Assembly (NCBI GenBank): GCA_947177175.1
Contig: CAMWTK010000024.1
Coordinates: forward strand, 1-32,794
Length of the DNA stretch: 32,794 bases
Direction: 5' to 3'
From: an uncultured Treponema sp.
GTDB lineage: Bacteria; Spirochaetota; Spirochaetia; Treponematales; Treponemataceae
The position numbers were made by a program, and so were the translations under genes. Positions 1-7,941 of the stretch are shown in pieces. The number at the start of each line of letters is the position of its first letter. Positions within the stretch are counted from its first letter, which is position 1. A model generated the notes under the pieces. That model searched no databases. It was not told the DNA's origin and saw only the letters and a program-made list of their open reading frames with translations.

Positions 1-55
1 GAGCGGGGCTGTGCCGTCCGTCCGCAAAAAAAACGTCATAATGTGCGAAAAAGGC

Positions 56-86
56 TTGACAAAACGCATTAGGGGGGGGGTAAGAT
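56..86 (+). promoter_or_regulatory. Promoter with G9 tract in its spacer
   Basis: A consensus -35 TTGACA (56-61) is followed by a possible -10 TAAGAT (81-86). The 19-bp spacer between them contains nine consecutive G residues (72-80). The gene's Shine-Dalgarno AAGGAG and ATG follow at 103-112. A 19-bp spacer is longer than optimal, and losing one or two Gs would give 18 or 17 bp. Promoter-spacer poly-G tracts are known slipped-strand switches in other bacteria (Neisseria porA), and poly-G tracts also lie upstream of tpr genes in Treponema pallidum. That this one varies is inference. Confidence 0.6.
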
Positions 87-111
87 TAGGCATATTTTTC
101 GTAAGGAGCGA

Positions 112-2025
112 ATGATGAAAATAACGACAAAGTTGTTCGGCGTGCTGTGCGCGGCGAGCTTGGTGTTCTGCGCGGCGTGCGACGGCATAGGGAACAAGGC
201 CGAGGACGACGACAAGGACAAAGACAAGACCGAGTTGGACAAAGACGACGATGACAAAGATGACGATGACAAAGATGACGACGGCAAACAGGATGATACC
301 ACGGTGTCGTATGATGTCGGGTCAATTGTGAAGTTTGAGGGCAAGGATTATCTTGTCATCAAGAATACCGAGGCGGGAAATACGGTTGCGGAGCAGTCGC
401 CCGTATATCACTATTATCCGAACGCGCGGGCGGATGCCTACCGCGACCACCTGATTGAAATGTATGAGGTGAAAGCGCCGTATGTGCTCGTGTTCAATAC
501 GGAGACCACGAAATCGACGACTACCAACGGGACATCTTGGGATGATGAGTATAGGATTTTGCGCAACGGCGTGACGCTTTATCGGATCAAGTATCGGTGG
601 GAGAATTTGATAAGTAATATTGCGACAATTACGGCGGACGAGTTGCGCAAGGACTATGACCCGTCTGCTTTTTGCATCGATAATTATTCGGCTGTATACG
701 GAAGTGATTTGTCCGAAAAATTTAATCGTTCGTATCGGTTCGACTATAACGAAGACGGACATACGATTACCTATCGTGACGACAATTGGCGATTGACGGA
801 CGACAATAAGGATTATGTGTATATAAACGGGAATGAGCGTAATCAGTATGCGATTAAGAACAGGATAAGTAGCAACGCGCGTAGTTATATTCTCCGTAAT
901 CCGAACAATACTAGTACTAACAACGGCAATGAGTTCTTTGAATTCCGGGTTGACTTTGAAGAAGATGCTGTTACGCCGAGAGCATACCGGCTCATCGCAA
1001 ACGGCATGGGACTGATTGATGGTAATACGAATAACAAACTCTATCAGAGTACCCTTTATATCGGCAGTTTAGGGTTTTGGCCTGATGGTGGTCGTGGTAT
1101 ATGGTTCAGCGTTGATACGAAAAGGAATAATGTCTCTGACCCCAAGCTTGTATTCGACGATTTGTATGAACGAACGGAATCGGGCGGCGATAATGGCGGT
1201 CAGTCTGAGGGTGACCCCGCAAGCGGCACAGAAACATACGGCGATCCCTTGACGAATGAAGGTGTCGATAAGTATGTGACTGTTTCCAAAACAACAAAAA
1301 GCGTCAACGGCATCACTGTTCCAGACTGGATAACGTTCTCCGTTCCGTTTGAGGACGAGAACGCGCCGATGAGCAAGTTCACCAAAGTCACCTTTGTGCC
1401 ACAGGCAAAAGACGATTATGTTATCTTTGTGCCGAAAGAAGGCAGCGAGACTGACTACGAGTTCATCGACAACTTCAAGGCGGGGTACGGTATTTTCGGC
1501 AACTATACATGGCAGAAGCCCTCTTCCACCTCAACCCCGTCAACGGATTCGTCGGTGACCTTGCAGGACGATGCCGACGCTAGGGCAGACACGTCAACGG
1601 CGCGCTTTAATTTTACGGGCAATCGGTTTCGCATTGAGCTGGAGGAGATGACGACAAGCGGGTTCGATATTACGACGGACTCTGCTGCTTCCGGTGGCAA
1701 GGCGGGCTTGCTTGTTGACGAGGATTCCCGCGCGGAGGCAATCATCACGTTCCCGGCGGGCAATTACACCGGCTATGCGGTCATCTACGCGCCGAGCGGC
1801 GACCACGATGCGTTCTACGTGAAATTCGGCGACGGTCATATCCGCGTGTATGCGGACGACCCGCCGCCTTCCGGGTACAAGCCCACGAGCCGCACGCCCA
1901 TAAAGCTTTCGTGCGACAAGGAAGTGACCGTGCGCATGGTCATTTCGCCGCGCAGCGAGAAGTTCACGAGCAAGGCCGTTGAGACGGGCATGTACATCGA
2001 CTATGTGGAATTCACGAAAGACTAA
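112..2025 (+). CDS. Large surface lipoprotein with acidic repeat linker
   Basis: This is a predicted lipoprotein of 637 residues. It has a short basic N-terminus, a hydrophobic stretch and a relaxed spirochaete-type lipobox ending at Cys23 (FCAAC). A very acidic Asp/Lys linker follows at about residues 30-60, built from 15-bp tandem repeats. The middle (about 65-360) is rich in Asn, Tyr and Asp and I do not recognise it. The last ~130 residues have a beta-rich pattern like carbohydrate-binding jelly-roll modules, with a GxYTGYAVIYAPSGDHDAFYVKF stretch and a C-terminal MYIDYVEF; this is a weak guess. Two ATGs (112 and 115) both sit behind a Shine-Dalgarno at 103-108. The protein is probably anchored in the outer or inner membrane. 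The promoter G-tract suggests on/off expression. Confidence 0.85.
   Translation: MMKITTKLFGVLCAASLVFCAACDGIGNKAEDDDKDKDKTELDKDDDDKDDDDKDDDGKQDDTTVSYDVGSIVKFEGKDYLVIKNTEAGNTVAEQSPVYHYYPNARADAYRDHLIEMYEVKAPYVLVFNTETTKSTTTNGTSWDDEYRILRNGVTLYRIKYRWENLISNIATITADELRKDYDPSAFCIDNYSAVYGSDLSEKFNRSYRFDYNEDGHTITYRDDNWRLTDDNKDYVYINGNERNQYAIKNRISSNARSYILRNPNNTSTNNGNEFFEFRVDFEEDAVTPRAYRLIANGMGLIDGNTNNKLYQSTLYIGSLGFWPDGGRGIWFSVDTKRNNVSDPKLVFDDLYERTESGGDNGGQSEGDPASGTETYGDPLTNEGVDKYVTVSKTTKSVNGITVPDWITFSVPFEDENAPMSKFTKVTFVPQAKDDYVIFVPKEGSETDYEFIDNFKAGYGIFGNYTWQKPSSTSTPSTDSSVTLQDDADARADTSTARFNFTGNRFRIELEEMTTSGFDITTDSAASGGKAGLLVDEDSRAEAIITFPAGNYTGYAVIYAPSGDHDAFYVKFGDGHIRVYADDPPPSGYKPTSRTPIKLSCDKEVTVRMVISPRSEKFTSKAVETGMYIDYVEFTKD
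238..297 (+). repeat. 15-bp tandem repeats coding DKDDD
   Basis: Three consecutive 15-bp units (238-252, 253-267, 268-282) encode D-K-D-D-D with one or two base changes each. A fourth, degenerate unit (283-297) reads G-K-Q-D-D. Because the unit is a multiple of three, slippage would lengthen or shorten the acidic spacer after the lipidated cysteine without breaking the frame. Confidence 0.8.
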
Positions 2026-2054
2026 TCGATAGAAAAAAAGAAAACAAATGTGCG

Positions 2055-2095
2055 GGAACGGCGTGCCTTTTTCGGGGCGCGCCGTTCCTCTTTAA
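2055..2095 (+). terminator. Intrinsic terminator after the lipoprotein gene
   Basis: GGAACGGCGTGCC (2055-2067) pairs with GGCGCGCCGTTCC (2076-2088), giving a 13-bp GC-rich stem with one G-U pair and a short loop, followed by TCTTT. On the opposite strand the hairpin is followed by a longer T-rich run, so it may work in both directions. Confidence 0.7.
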
Positions 2096-2119
2096 AAATT
2101 CCGGGATTTTCGGTAGACT
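2091..2119 (+). promoter_or_regulatory. Promoter of queD, probably leaderless
   Basis: TTTAAA (2091-2096), a 17-bp spacer and TAGACT (2114-2119) lie just before the queD ATG at 2126. Only six bases separate the -10 from the start codon and there is no Shine-Dalgarno, so transcription would begin at or next to the ATG. Confidence 0.5.
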
Positions 2120-2125
2120 GGGCGT

Positions 2126-2536
2126 ATGTATGAAGTTCGGGTGACGGCCGAGTTTGCGGCGGCGCATTTTCTGCGCGACTATCACGGGAAGTGCGAGCGG
2201 CTGCACGGGCATAATTATACGGTGTATGCGCACGTGCGCGGTGCGGAGCTTGACGCGGGCGGGATGCTCATGGACTTTGCGGTGCTTAAGGGCGCGCTGA
2301 AAACGGTGGCGGGCTCGCTCGACCACACGAATCTGAACGACAACCCAGTGTTCGCGCAGAATCCGAGCGCGGAGCGGATCGCGCGGTTCATCTATGACCG
2401 CCTGTGCGCCGTGCTTGCGGAGCAGGGCGTTGACGTGCGGGGAAAGAACGGTGGCGCGGTCTTGTGCGCGGTTGACGTGTTTGAGACGGTGACGAGCCGC
2501 GCGCGCTACATTCCCGACGGCTGTTCCTGCCCGTAG
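2126..2536 (+). CDS. queD: 6-carboxytetrahydropterin synthase (QueD family)
   Basis: The 136-residue protein belongs to the 6-pyruvoyl-tetrahydropterin synthase / QueD family. QueD converts 7,8-dihydroneopterin triphosphate to 6-carboxytetrahydropterin, an early step to preQ0 and queuosine. Visible features are the zinc histidines (His15 in AAAHF, and LHGHNY at about 27-32), the nearby active-site cysteine in GKCERLHGH, and the conserved DHTNLN segment. Length is normal for bacterial QueD. The ATG at 2126 has no Shine-Dalgarno but sits 6 nt after a -10 element. Its 3' end overlaps the convergent PAP2-like gene by 31 bp. FolE2 and GluQ elsewhere in the window act in the same pathway. Confidence 0.9.
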   Translation: MYEVRVTAEFAAAHFLRDYHGKCERLHGHNYTVYAHVRGAELDAGGMLMDFAVLKGALKTVAGSLDHTNLNDNPVFAQNPSAERIARFIYDRLCAVLAEQGVDVRGKNGGAVLCAVDVFETVTSRARYIPDGCSCP

Positions 2537-3417
2537 GTGACCAGCCACCGTTGGACGGGCGCGCGCCAGTCGTCATCGTGCGCGCCTTCGAGCAGGAATC
2601 GTTCGTACATGTCCATGATGTGCGTCCTGACGGCGCGCGCACTTTGTTCGTCCATGCCCTCCGGCTGCACGAACAAAGCGTCGATGAACGCGACGGCATC
2701 GGTGGGCGTAAACAGCGTGGGGAACAGGCGGCTGACCATGTACAGCGCGGCGGGAACGCAGTTGACGCTGTGCTGCTTGACGTACAGCACCGATTCGGCA
2801 ATGGCGACCGCGCCGTCGTACAGCTCTTTGTTCCACTGCCGCCGGTCGGCCTCCGGGAACTGCTCGCGCGCAAAGAAATGGCGGTAGAACGAGGCGCACA
2901 GCACGACAATGGCGATGTGCAGGCTGGGGACGCAGCACAGGTGCGGGTCGAGCAGGTGGATCGTGAGGAATTTTCCCTTGCGGTAGGCGGGGCGTTCCAT
3001 AGTGCTCACGCGGAACCGGTACAGCCGCGCCGCCTCGTCGTATGCCGTGGTAATCGAGCGGAACCATTCCGCGCAGAACGGCATGGCTTTGTGCGCGCCG
3101 TAGCGGCGGATAAGCATGCTCAGCGGCTCAATCCAGAAATTGATGAAGTGCAGGTAGATGCCGATTTTGTGCGGCAGGAACGGAATTGTCTTGTCGAGCG
3201 GGTGGTCAACGTGCACGACGGGAATCTTTTTGATGCCCCATTTGACCAGAAACTGAAGCCCAAAGAAGTTGACGACGACCGTGCGCATGTACGACAGGAA
3301 CGCGCCGATGCTGCGCGGGCGGAACGGAATGGTCGCGTAGCTCCACAGGACACTGAAACTGCCGAGCGGCCGGCCGGAGGTCTTTTTGATGCGTGTTGCG
3401 GAAGCGGTCGTCGTCAT
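2506..3417 (-). CDS. PAP2-like membrane-associated protein
   Basis: The 303-residue product is tentatively assigned to the PAP2 (type 2 phosphatidic acid phosphatase) superfamily. Motifs resemble those of PAP2/lipid-phosphotransfer enzymes: DKTIPFLPHKIGIYLHFINF at about 75-94, a C-C-V-P-S-L-H-I motif at 161-168 matching the xPSxH core, and YVKQHSVNC at 212-220, which may be the third catalytic motif. Several hydrophobic segments are present. The ATG overlaps the metH stop by 4 bp (ATGA), so translation is probably coupled to metH. No role in methionine metabolism is known for this fold, so co-expression with metF-metH may be incidental. The start was chosen at that overlap; upstream sequence in this frame is the antisense-like shadow of metH. 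Confidence 0.6.
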   Translation of the reverse strand: MTTTASATRIKKTSGRPLGSFSVLWSYATIPFRPRSIGAFLSYMRTVVVNFFGLQFLVKWGIKKIPVVHVDHPLDKTIPFLPHKIGIYLHFINFWIEPLSMLIRRYGAHKAMPFCAEWFRSITTAYDEAARLYRFRVSTMERPAYRKGKFLTIHLLDPHLCCVPSLHIAIVVLCASFYRHFFAREQFPEADRRQWNKELYDGAVAIAESVLYVKQHSVNCVPAALYMVSRLFPTLFTPTDAVAFIDALFVQPEGMDEQSARAVRTHIMDMYERFLLEGAHDDDWRAPVQRWLVTYGQEQPSGM

Positions 3418-5933
3418 GAGCCGAAGATTTCCTTTGCGACGGCGACGGAAGCCATCGCATCCTTTACGTAGTAGTCCGCCCCGATTTTTGCCGCGTAGTC
3501 GGCGGTGAGTACCGCGCCGCCCGCCATGACCGCGCACGATTTTCCCGCTTTTTCCAGCGCGGCGCGCAGGTCGCTGATCGTGGTCTGCATGTTGCCGACG
3601 GTCGTCGTCATCAGCGCGCTCAGGCCGAGCAGCTTGATGTCGCGTTCGATTACGGTCTTGACGACGGTTTCCGACGGCACGTTTTTTCCCAGGTCGATGA
3701 CGGTGTAGCCGTAGTTTTCGAGCATTGCCTTGGTGATGTTCTTGCCGATGTCGTGGATGTCGCCGAACACGGTGGCGATCGCGATCGTGCCGCGGCTTTC
3801 CTGCGCGCCGCCGTCTGCTTCCAGCCGTTTTTTTATCACGGCGAATGCCGCGCACACGGTGTCCGCGCTCAGCAGCAGCTGCGGCAGGAATTTCGTGCCG
3901 GTCTCAAAGTCTTTTCCCACAAGGTCGAGCGCGGGCACGATACAGCGGTCGATGATGGCGACGGGCTTTGTGCCGGACGCAAGGAGCGACGCGGTTGCTT
4001 CGCCCGACTGTTCTTTGAAGCCCTTGCAGATGATGTCGATGAGCGCGCGCTCGCCGTCGGTCAGGTCGGGGGGAAGCGTCACGTCCGCCGGTGTTTTCGG
4101 TATGGCGGCGGTCTTTTTTTCGCCCGCTGTTGCCGGGGCGGCGGACGGCGCGGTCGTTCCCGTGTAGGTTTCGATGTAGTCGAGGCAGTTCTCGTCGTAT
4201 CCGGCAAGCGCGCGGTAGCTGTGGTAGGTTTCGGTCATCGGCGCGCTCAGCGGGTTGATGATGCAGGCATCCAGCCCCGCGTACAATGCCATGGCAAAAA
4301 AGTGGCTGTTGATGATGTCGCGGCGCGGCAGCCCGAAGCTGATGTTCGACACGCCGAGGATGCACGTCAGCCCCTGTGCGCCGAATTCCTGTTTGAGCAG
4401 CGTCATCGCGCGGATAGTCTCCAGCGCCTCTTTCTGCTGCGAGCTGACCGTGAGCGTGAGCGTGTCGATAACGATGTCGCGCGGCTGAATGCCGTACCGC
4501 GCCGCTTCCGCGATGATCTTGCGGGCAACGGCGACGCGTCCTTCTGCGGTGGGCGCGATGCCGTTCTCGTCAATGCAGAGCGCGACCACCGCGCCGCCGT
4601 ACTGCGTCACGAGCGGGAATACGGCATCCATCACGTCTTTGCGCCCGTTCACGCTGTTGATGAGCGGTTTGCCGTTGTAATAGCGCAGCGCGCGCGCCAG
4701 TACGTCGCGCTCGCTGGAGTCAATCTGGAGCGGCGTGGCGAACGTGCCCTGAATCGTCCGTATCGCGGTGACCATCGTGGCGGCTTCGTCAATGCCGGGC
4801 AAGCCTACGTTCACGTCAAGGATTTGTGCGCCCGCCTGTATCTGCCGCTCCGCTTCGTTCAGAACGAACTGCATGTCGCCGGCGAGCAGGGCTTCCTTGC
4901 ACGCCTTTTTTCCGGTGGGATTGATACGCTCGCCCACGATCTGCGGTCCTGCCGCGCCACCGATTTGCACGGTCTGGTTGTACGAGCAGATAACGGTGTC
5001 GGTCTCCGTGCCGGACGGCTCGCACTTCATGCCGCTGTCGGCTTCTATCATGCGGATCATAGCGGCAATGTGGGGCGGGGTCGTGCCGCAGCAGCCGCCC
5101 AAAGCGACGGCACCCGCGCGGCGGTTCGCTTTCTGTGACCGGGCGAATTCCTCCGCGCTCACGCGGTACATCGTCTTGCCGCCAACGACGACGGGAATGC
5201 CCGCGTTCGGCTGGACGAGCACGGGCGTGTGCGCGTAACGCAAAAACTGCCGCACCAGCTCGTTGTCTTCTTCCAGGCTGCCGCCGCAGTTCAGTCCGAG
5301 CATATCGACGTGCAGTGCTTCCAGATAGGTGACGCAGGTGCGCACGTCCGCGCCCGTGAGCGTGCGCAGGTTCGGCTGGAACGTGGGCGTTGCGACGACT
5401 GCCATGCCGGTGTTTTCCTGCACCGCAAGGATTGCCGCTTTCATTTCGTACAGGTCGCTCATCGTTTCGATTATCGCCACCTGCGCGCCCTCGCGTTCTG
5501 CCAGCGTCGCCGCCTGCTTGAAGCTTTCGTATGCCGCGTCGAACGGCAGGTCGCCCATCGGTTCGAGCAGCCGCCCGATCTGCCCCGTGTCCCAGGCGAT
5601 GAAGTGCGGTCGGTCGTCGCCGTTTGCCTGTGCCGCCGCCACGCATTCGCGCAGGATGCCCATTTCCGCGCTGATGTATTGCTCGCAGGTGTAGGGCGCG
5701 TCCGCCAGTTTGAGCGCGTTCGCGCCGAACGTGTTTGCCGTGAGTACGTGGCAGCCTGCGTCAAGGTATTTCTGATGAATCGAGCGGATTACGTCGGGGC
5801 GGGTGATTGACAGGTCTTCGGGAATCACGAAATCCGTCACGCCCGATGCCTGTATCATCGTGCCCATGCCGCCGTCAAAAAAGACGGGGAGACCGCGCGC
5901 AACCCGGTTCTGCAAGAACGAACGGAAGTCCAC
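3414..5933 (-). CDS. metH: B12-dependent methionine synthase, short form
   Basis: The enzyme transfers a methyl group from 5-methyl-tetrahydrofolate via cobalamin to homocysteine. Three modules are visible in 839 residues. The first is the homocysteine S-methyltransferase domain (about 1-300) with zinc cysteines at Cys216 (GLNCGG) and Cys281-Cys282 (GGCCGTTPP). The second is the pterin-binding domain (about 330-590, starting IVGERINPTGKK). The third is the cobalamin cap and Rossmann domain with the D-x-H-x-x-G motif (DIHDIG, about 725-730, His727 as cobalt ligand). The C-terminal AdoMet reactivation domain of the ~1,200-residue E. coli type is absent, so reactivation must come from a separate protein or another route. 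The start is a GTG immediately after the metF stop codon (TAAGTG). It is followed by a 4-bp overlap with the PAP2-like gene. Confidence 0.93.
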   Translation of the reverse strand: MDFRSFLQNRVARGLPVFFDGGMGTMIQASGVTDFVIPEDLSITRPDVIRSIHQKYLDAGCHVLTANTFGANALKLADAPYTCEQYISAEMGILRECVAAAQANGDDRPHFIAWDTGQIGRLLEPMGDLPFDAAYESFKQAATLAEREGAQVAIIETMSDLYEMKAAILAVQENTGMAVVATPTFQPNLRTLTGADVRTCVTYLEALHVDMLGLNCGGSLEEDNELVRQFLRYAHTPVLVQPNAGIPVVVGGKTMYRVSAEEFARSQKANRRAGAVALGGCCGTTPPHIAAMIRMIEADSGMKCEPSGTETDTVICSYNQTVQIGGAAGPQIVGERINPTGKKACKEALLAGDMQFVLNEAERQIQAGAQILDVNVGLPGIDEAATMVTAIRTIQGTFATPLQIDSSERDVLARALRYYNGKPLINSVNGRKDVMDAVFPLVTQYGGAVVALCIDENGIAPTAEGRVAVARKIIAEAARYGIQPRDIVIDTLTLTVSSQQKEALETIRAMTLLKQEFGAQGLTCILGVSNISFGLPRRDIINSHFFAMALYAGLDACIINPLSAPMTETYHSYRALAGYDENCLDYIETYTGTTAPSAAPATAGEKKTAAIPKTPADVTLPPDLTDGERALIDIICKGFKEQSGEATASLLASGTKPVAIIDRCIVPALDLVGKDFETGTKFLPQLLLSADTVCAAFAVIKKRLEADGGAQESRGTIAIATVFGDIHDIGKNITKAMLENYGYTVIDLGKNVPSETVVKTVIERDIKLLGLSALMTTTVGNMQTTISDLRAALEKAGKSCAVMAGGAVLTADYAAKIGADYYVKDAMASVAVAKEIFGS

Positions 5934-6827
5934 TTATGATGCCACCGTGCCGTTTATTGCGGACAGGATATTGTCTACGTTCTGCATGATTGCCTGCGCC
6001 ACGCGCGGCTTGTTCATCGTATAGATATGGATGCCGCGCACGCCGTTGGAAATCAGGTCGATGATCTGGTCGGTCACGTAGGCGATGCCCGCCTGCCACA
6101 TCGCTTCCTCGCTGCCGCGGAATTTGTCGCAGAGCGAAAGGAGCTTGCGCGGGATGTATGCGTTCGACAGATCGACCATGCGGTTGACCTGCCGCGCGCT
6201 CGTCACGGGCATCAGCCCCGCCAAAACGGGAACATGAATGCCCGCCGCCTGCAAGCGGTAGAGGAAGCTGTAGAGCATATCGTTGTCAAAGAACATCTGC
6301 GTCGTCAGGAAATCCACGCCCGCGTCAACTTTGTGCTTGAGGTTTTCGATGTCGCTGTCGCGGTTGAGGCTTTCGGGATGCCCCTCGGGATAGCACGCGC
6401 CGCCCACGCAGAAGCCTTCCCGCTTGAGCACGGCGACCAGATCCGACGCGTGCCGCAGTCCTGCCGGAAAAAGGTTTTCGCCCGGCTGCGCGTCCTTGGG
6501 CAAATCGCCGCGCAGCGCAAGCACGTTCTGAATGCCGCGCGCCTTGAAGTCCGCGATTGCCGCGTCCAGCTGATCGCGCGTCAGGCGGACGCAGGTCAGG
6601 TGCGCCAGTGCCGTCGTGCCGTGCTGTTCGATCAGTTCCGCCACGTCTGCCGTGCCGGTTTTCTGGGAGCCTGCCGCCCCGCACGTAATGCTGACAAAAT
6701 CGGGACGCAGCGACACCAGTTTTTTTGCCGCCTCGCTCACCGGCGCAAAATCGTCCTGCCGTTTGGGCGGAAACACTTCAAAAGAAAGCGCCACTTTTTT
6801 CTGCTTCAGGATTGTGCTGATGTTCAT
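5934..6827 (-). CDS. metF: 5,10-methylenetetrahydrofolate reductase
   Basis: This 297-residue flavoprotein reduces methylene-THF to 5-methyl-THF, the methyl donor for the MetH encoded next. Family signatures are SFEVFPPK near the N-terminus, VSITCGAAGS, NVLALRGD and the TTQMFFDN segment. I placed the start at the ATG at 6827 because homology begins there (MNISTILKQKKVALSFEVFPPK). The longer upstream extension of the frame has no family character. A -10 TACAAT lies 6 nt before this ATG, which suggests a leaderless transcript. metF, metH and the PAP2-like gene form one operon with zero or negative spacing. Confidence 0.93.
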   Translation of the reverse strand: MNISTILKQKKVALSFEVFPPKRQDDFAPVSEAAKKLVSLRPDFVSITCGAAGSQKTGTADVAELIEQHGTTALAHLTCVRLTRDQLDAAIADFKARGIQNVLALRGDLPKDAQPGENLFPAGLRHASDLVAVLKREGFCVGGACYPEGHPESLNRDSDIENLKHKVDAGVDFLTTQMFFDNDMLYSFLYRLQAAGIHVPVLAGLMPVTSARQVNRMVDLSNAYIPRKLLSLCDKFRGSEEAMWQAGIAYVTDQIIDLISNGVRGIHIYTMNKPRVAQAIMQNVDNILSAINGTVAS

Positions 6828-6833
6828 GTTGTC

Positions 6834-6862
6834 ATTGTATAGTAAAGAAGTCGGTTTTACAA
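6834..6862 (-). promoter_or_regulatory. Promoter of metF-metH, probably leaderless
   Basis: On the minus strand, TTGTAA (6862-6857), a 17-bp spacer and TACAAT (6839-6834) precede the metF ATG (6827) by six bases (GACAAC). No Shine-Dalgarno is present. Confidence 0.6.
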
Positions 6863-6921
6863 GGTGGAAAGCGTGGGTGGGCGGAGCAGGATTACTTTTC
6901 CGGAATAACAATCACGGCTAC

Positions 6922-6949
6922 TTGCATTATCTGCGGAATCTGTTATACT
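6922..6949 (+). promoter_or_regulatory. Promoter of the small-ORF/membrane-protein pair
   Basis: TTGCAT (6922-6927), a 16-bp spacer and TATACT (6944-6949) lie before a strong Shine-Dalgarno AAGGAG (6966-6971) and the ATG at 6981. Confidence 0.55.
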
Positions 6950-6980
6950 GAATGTACGGGAAAGAAAGGAGAAGTTATAC

Positions 6981-7133
6981 ATGAACAAAGCGACTGTCAG
7001 TAATGCGAGAAAACAGCCGTCAATGCCTCGGATTGTTACAAATCGGTATCTTGTAAAGCCAGCGGCAAAGTCGTTTCGTATCTCGCGGACGCTCCGAAAA
7101 AAACTGAACGCAATCTATGGCAAAGAAGACTAG
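6981..7133 (+). CDS. Small basic protein of unknown function (50 aa)
   Basis: This short frame starts MNKATVSNARKQ and ends LNAIYGKED. It is supported by a promoter, an AAGGAG Shine-Dalgarno nine bases before the ATG, and a 17-bp overlap with the next gene in another frame. The product is basic (many Lys and Arg, one cluster at RISRTLRKK) and I do not recognise it. Two short overlapping genes of this layout are often functional pairs such as toxin-antitoxin or regulator-effector, but nothing in the protein proves that. Confidence 0.55.
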   Translation: MNKATVSNARKQPSMPRIVTNRYLVKPAAKSFRISRTLRKKLNAIYGKED

Positions 7134-7557
7134 TCGCAAAAATACATTTCCGTATGCGACATTCGTAAAAGATGATAATGACCTTAAAGGGATTGTCGCA
7201 TACAGTTTATACAAAAAAGCAAAAATAGAGTACCGGGCGAAACTGGACAAAGAAAATGTAACGAGCGAAGAATATGATGCGAAAGTTTCTGAATGGGTAA
7301 AATCAAAACTGTTGAAAGGCGAGATTCAGCGGATAAACGAAGCCGCGGAAATGTATTTGAAAGAATATGTAGACTGGTATCGTGAAGCAAGTTTTCCGTG
7401 GAGAAACAGTATTTTGGCAAGTGTCGTGGCAAGCGTGATAGTGACGGTAGTTGCTATTGCGTTGTCAGTGGGCATAGCCTGTTACAACAAGTTTAATCCT
7501 GTAGAATTGTTAAAAACAGCCGCAAACAATGTTTCTGTAGAATTGGCGCAAGATTGA
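7117..7557 (+). CDS. Single-span membrane protein of unknown function
   Basis: The 146-residue protein has a soluble charged N-terminal part (1-95) with the segment FVKDDNDLKGIVAYSLYKKAKIEY at 16-39. This recalls small membrane proteins I associate with accessory genes of gut bacteria, though I cannot name the family. A helical acidic/basic stretch, one hydrophobic helix (about 98-122) and a short tail follow. There is no Shine-Dalgarno of its own. Its ATG lies inside the end of the preceding 50-residue gene, so translational coupling is likely. The gene is more AT-rich than the metabolic genes around it, which would fit horizontal acquisition. Confidence 0.65.
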   Translation: MAKKTSRKNTFPYATFVKDDNDLKGIVAYSLYKKAKIEYRAKLDKENVTSEEYDAKVSEWVKSKLLKGEIQRINEAAEMYLKEYVDWYREASFPWRNSILASVVASVIVTVVAIALSVGIACYNKFNPVELLKTAANNVSVELAQD

Positions 7558-7598
7558 TAAAGTGCTGATGGACTGTACGGCAAGTTCTTGCGACATCA

Positions 7599-7925
7599 TT
7601 AGGCATTTTGGTAGGAATCGATGAGCGCGGTGACGTGCTTGCGGTCGTCGGGAGACATTCGGAACAGTTTGTCGGCGAGGGTGCGGATTTCTGCGGGATA
7701 CAGCTCGTCGTTATTTGAGATGTCTTTTTTGCCGGTTACCAAATATTCCACGGTAACGCCGAGCGCACCCGCGATTTTTACGGCAATGTCCGCAGACGGA
7801 ACGGACGAATTTTCCCGCAGGTAATTGCTGAGTGTGTACGGGTTCAGACCCGCTTTTGCCGCAACCTCCTTGACGAGCAGTCCTTGATATGAAAGTTCGT
7901 CCCGAAAATTCTCTTTGAAGCCCAT
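7599..7925 (-). CDS. XRE-family transcriptional repressor
   Basis: This is a 108-residue Cro/C1-type helix-turn-helix protein. The HTH lies at about 13-62 (GLLVKEVAAKAGLNPYTLSNYLRENSSVPSADIAVKIAGALGVTVEYLVTG), followed by a short C-terminal helix region. It starts with ATG at 7925 behind AGGA. It is divergent from a small lipoprotein gene. The space between holds four spaced GTA-N4-TAC palindromes covering both promoters, so it very likely represses itself and the lipoprotein. The binding assignment is inferred from position. Confidence 0.85.
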   Translation of the reverse strand: MGFKENFRDELSYQGLLVKEVAAKAGLNPYTLSNYLRENSSVPSADIAVKIAGALGVTVEYLVTGKKDISNNDELYPAEIRTLADKLFRMSPDDRKHVTALIDSYQNA

Positions 7926-7941
7926 ACGTTTCCTATCATAA

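Noticed and set aside
3418..3855. Extended N-terminus of the PAP2-like frame
   Set aside because: The upstream stretch is an Arg/His-rich shadow of metH; the ATG at the ATGA overlap is the natural start.
3753..5138. 461-codon plus-strand open frame opposite metH
   Set aside because: Shadow of metH, Arg-rich with no motifs; metH is certain on the other strand.
6828..6911. Longer N-terminus for metF
   Set aside because: The extension covers the promoter and lacks MetF character; homology starts at 6827.
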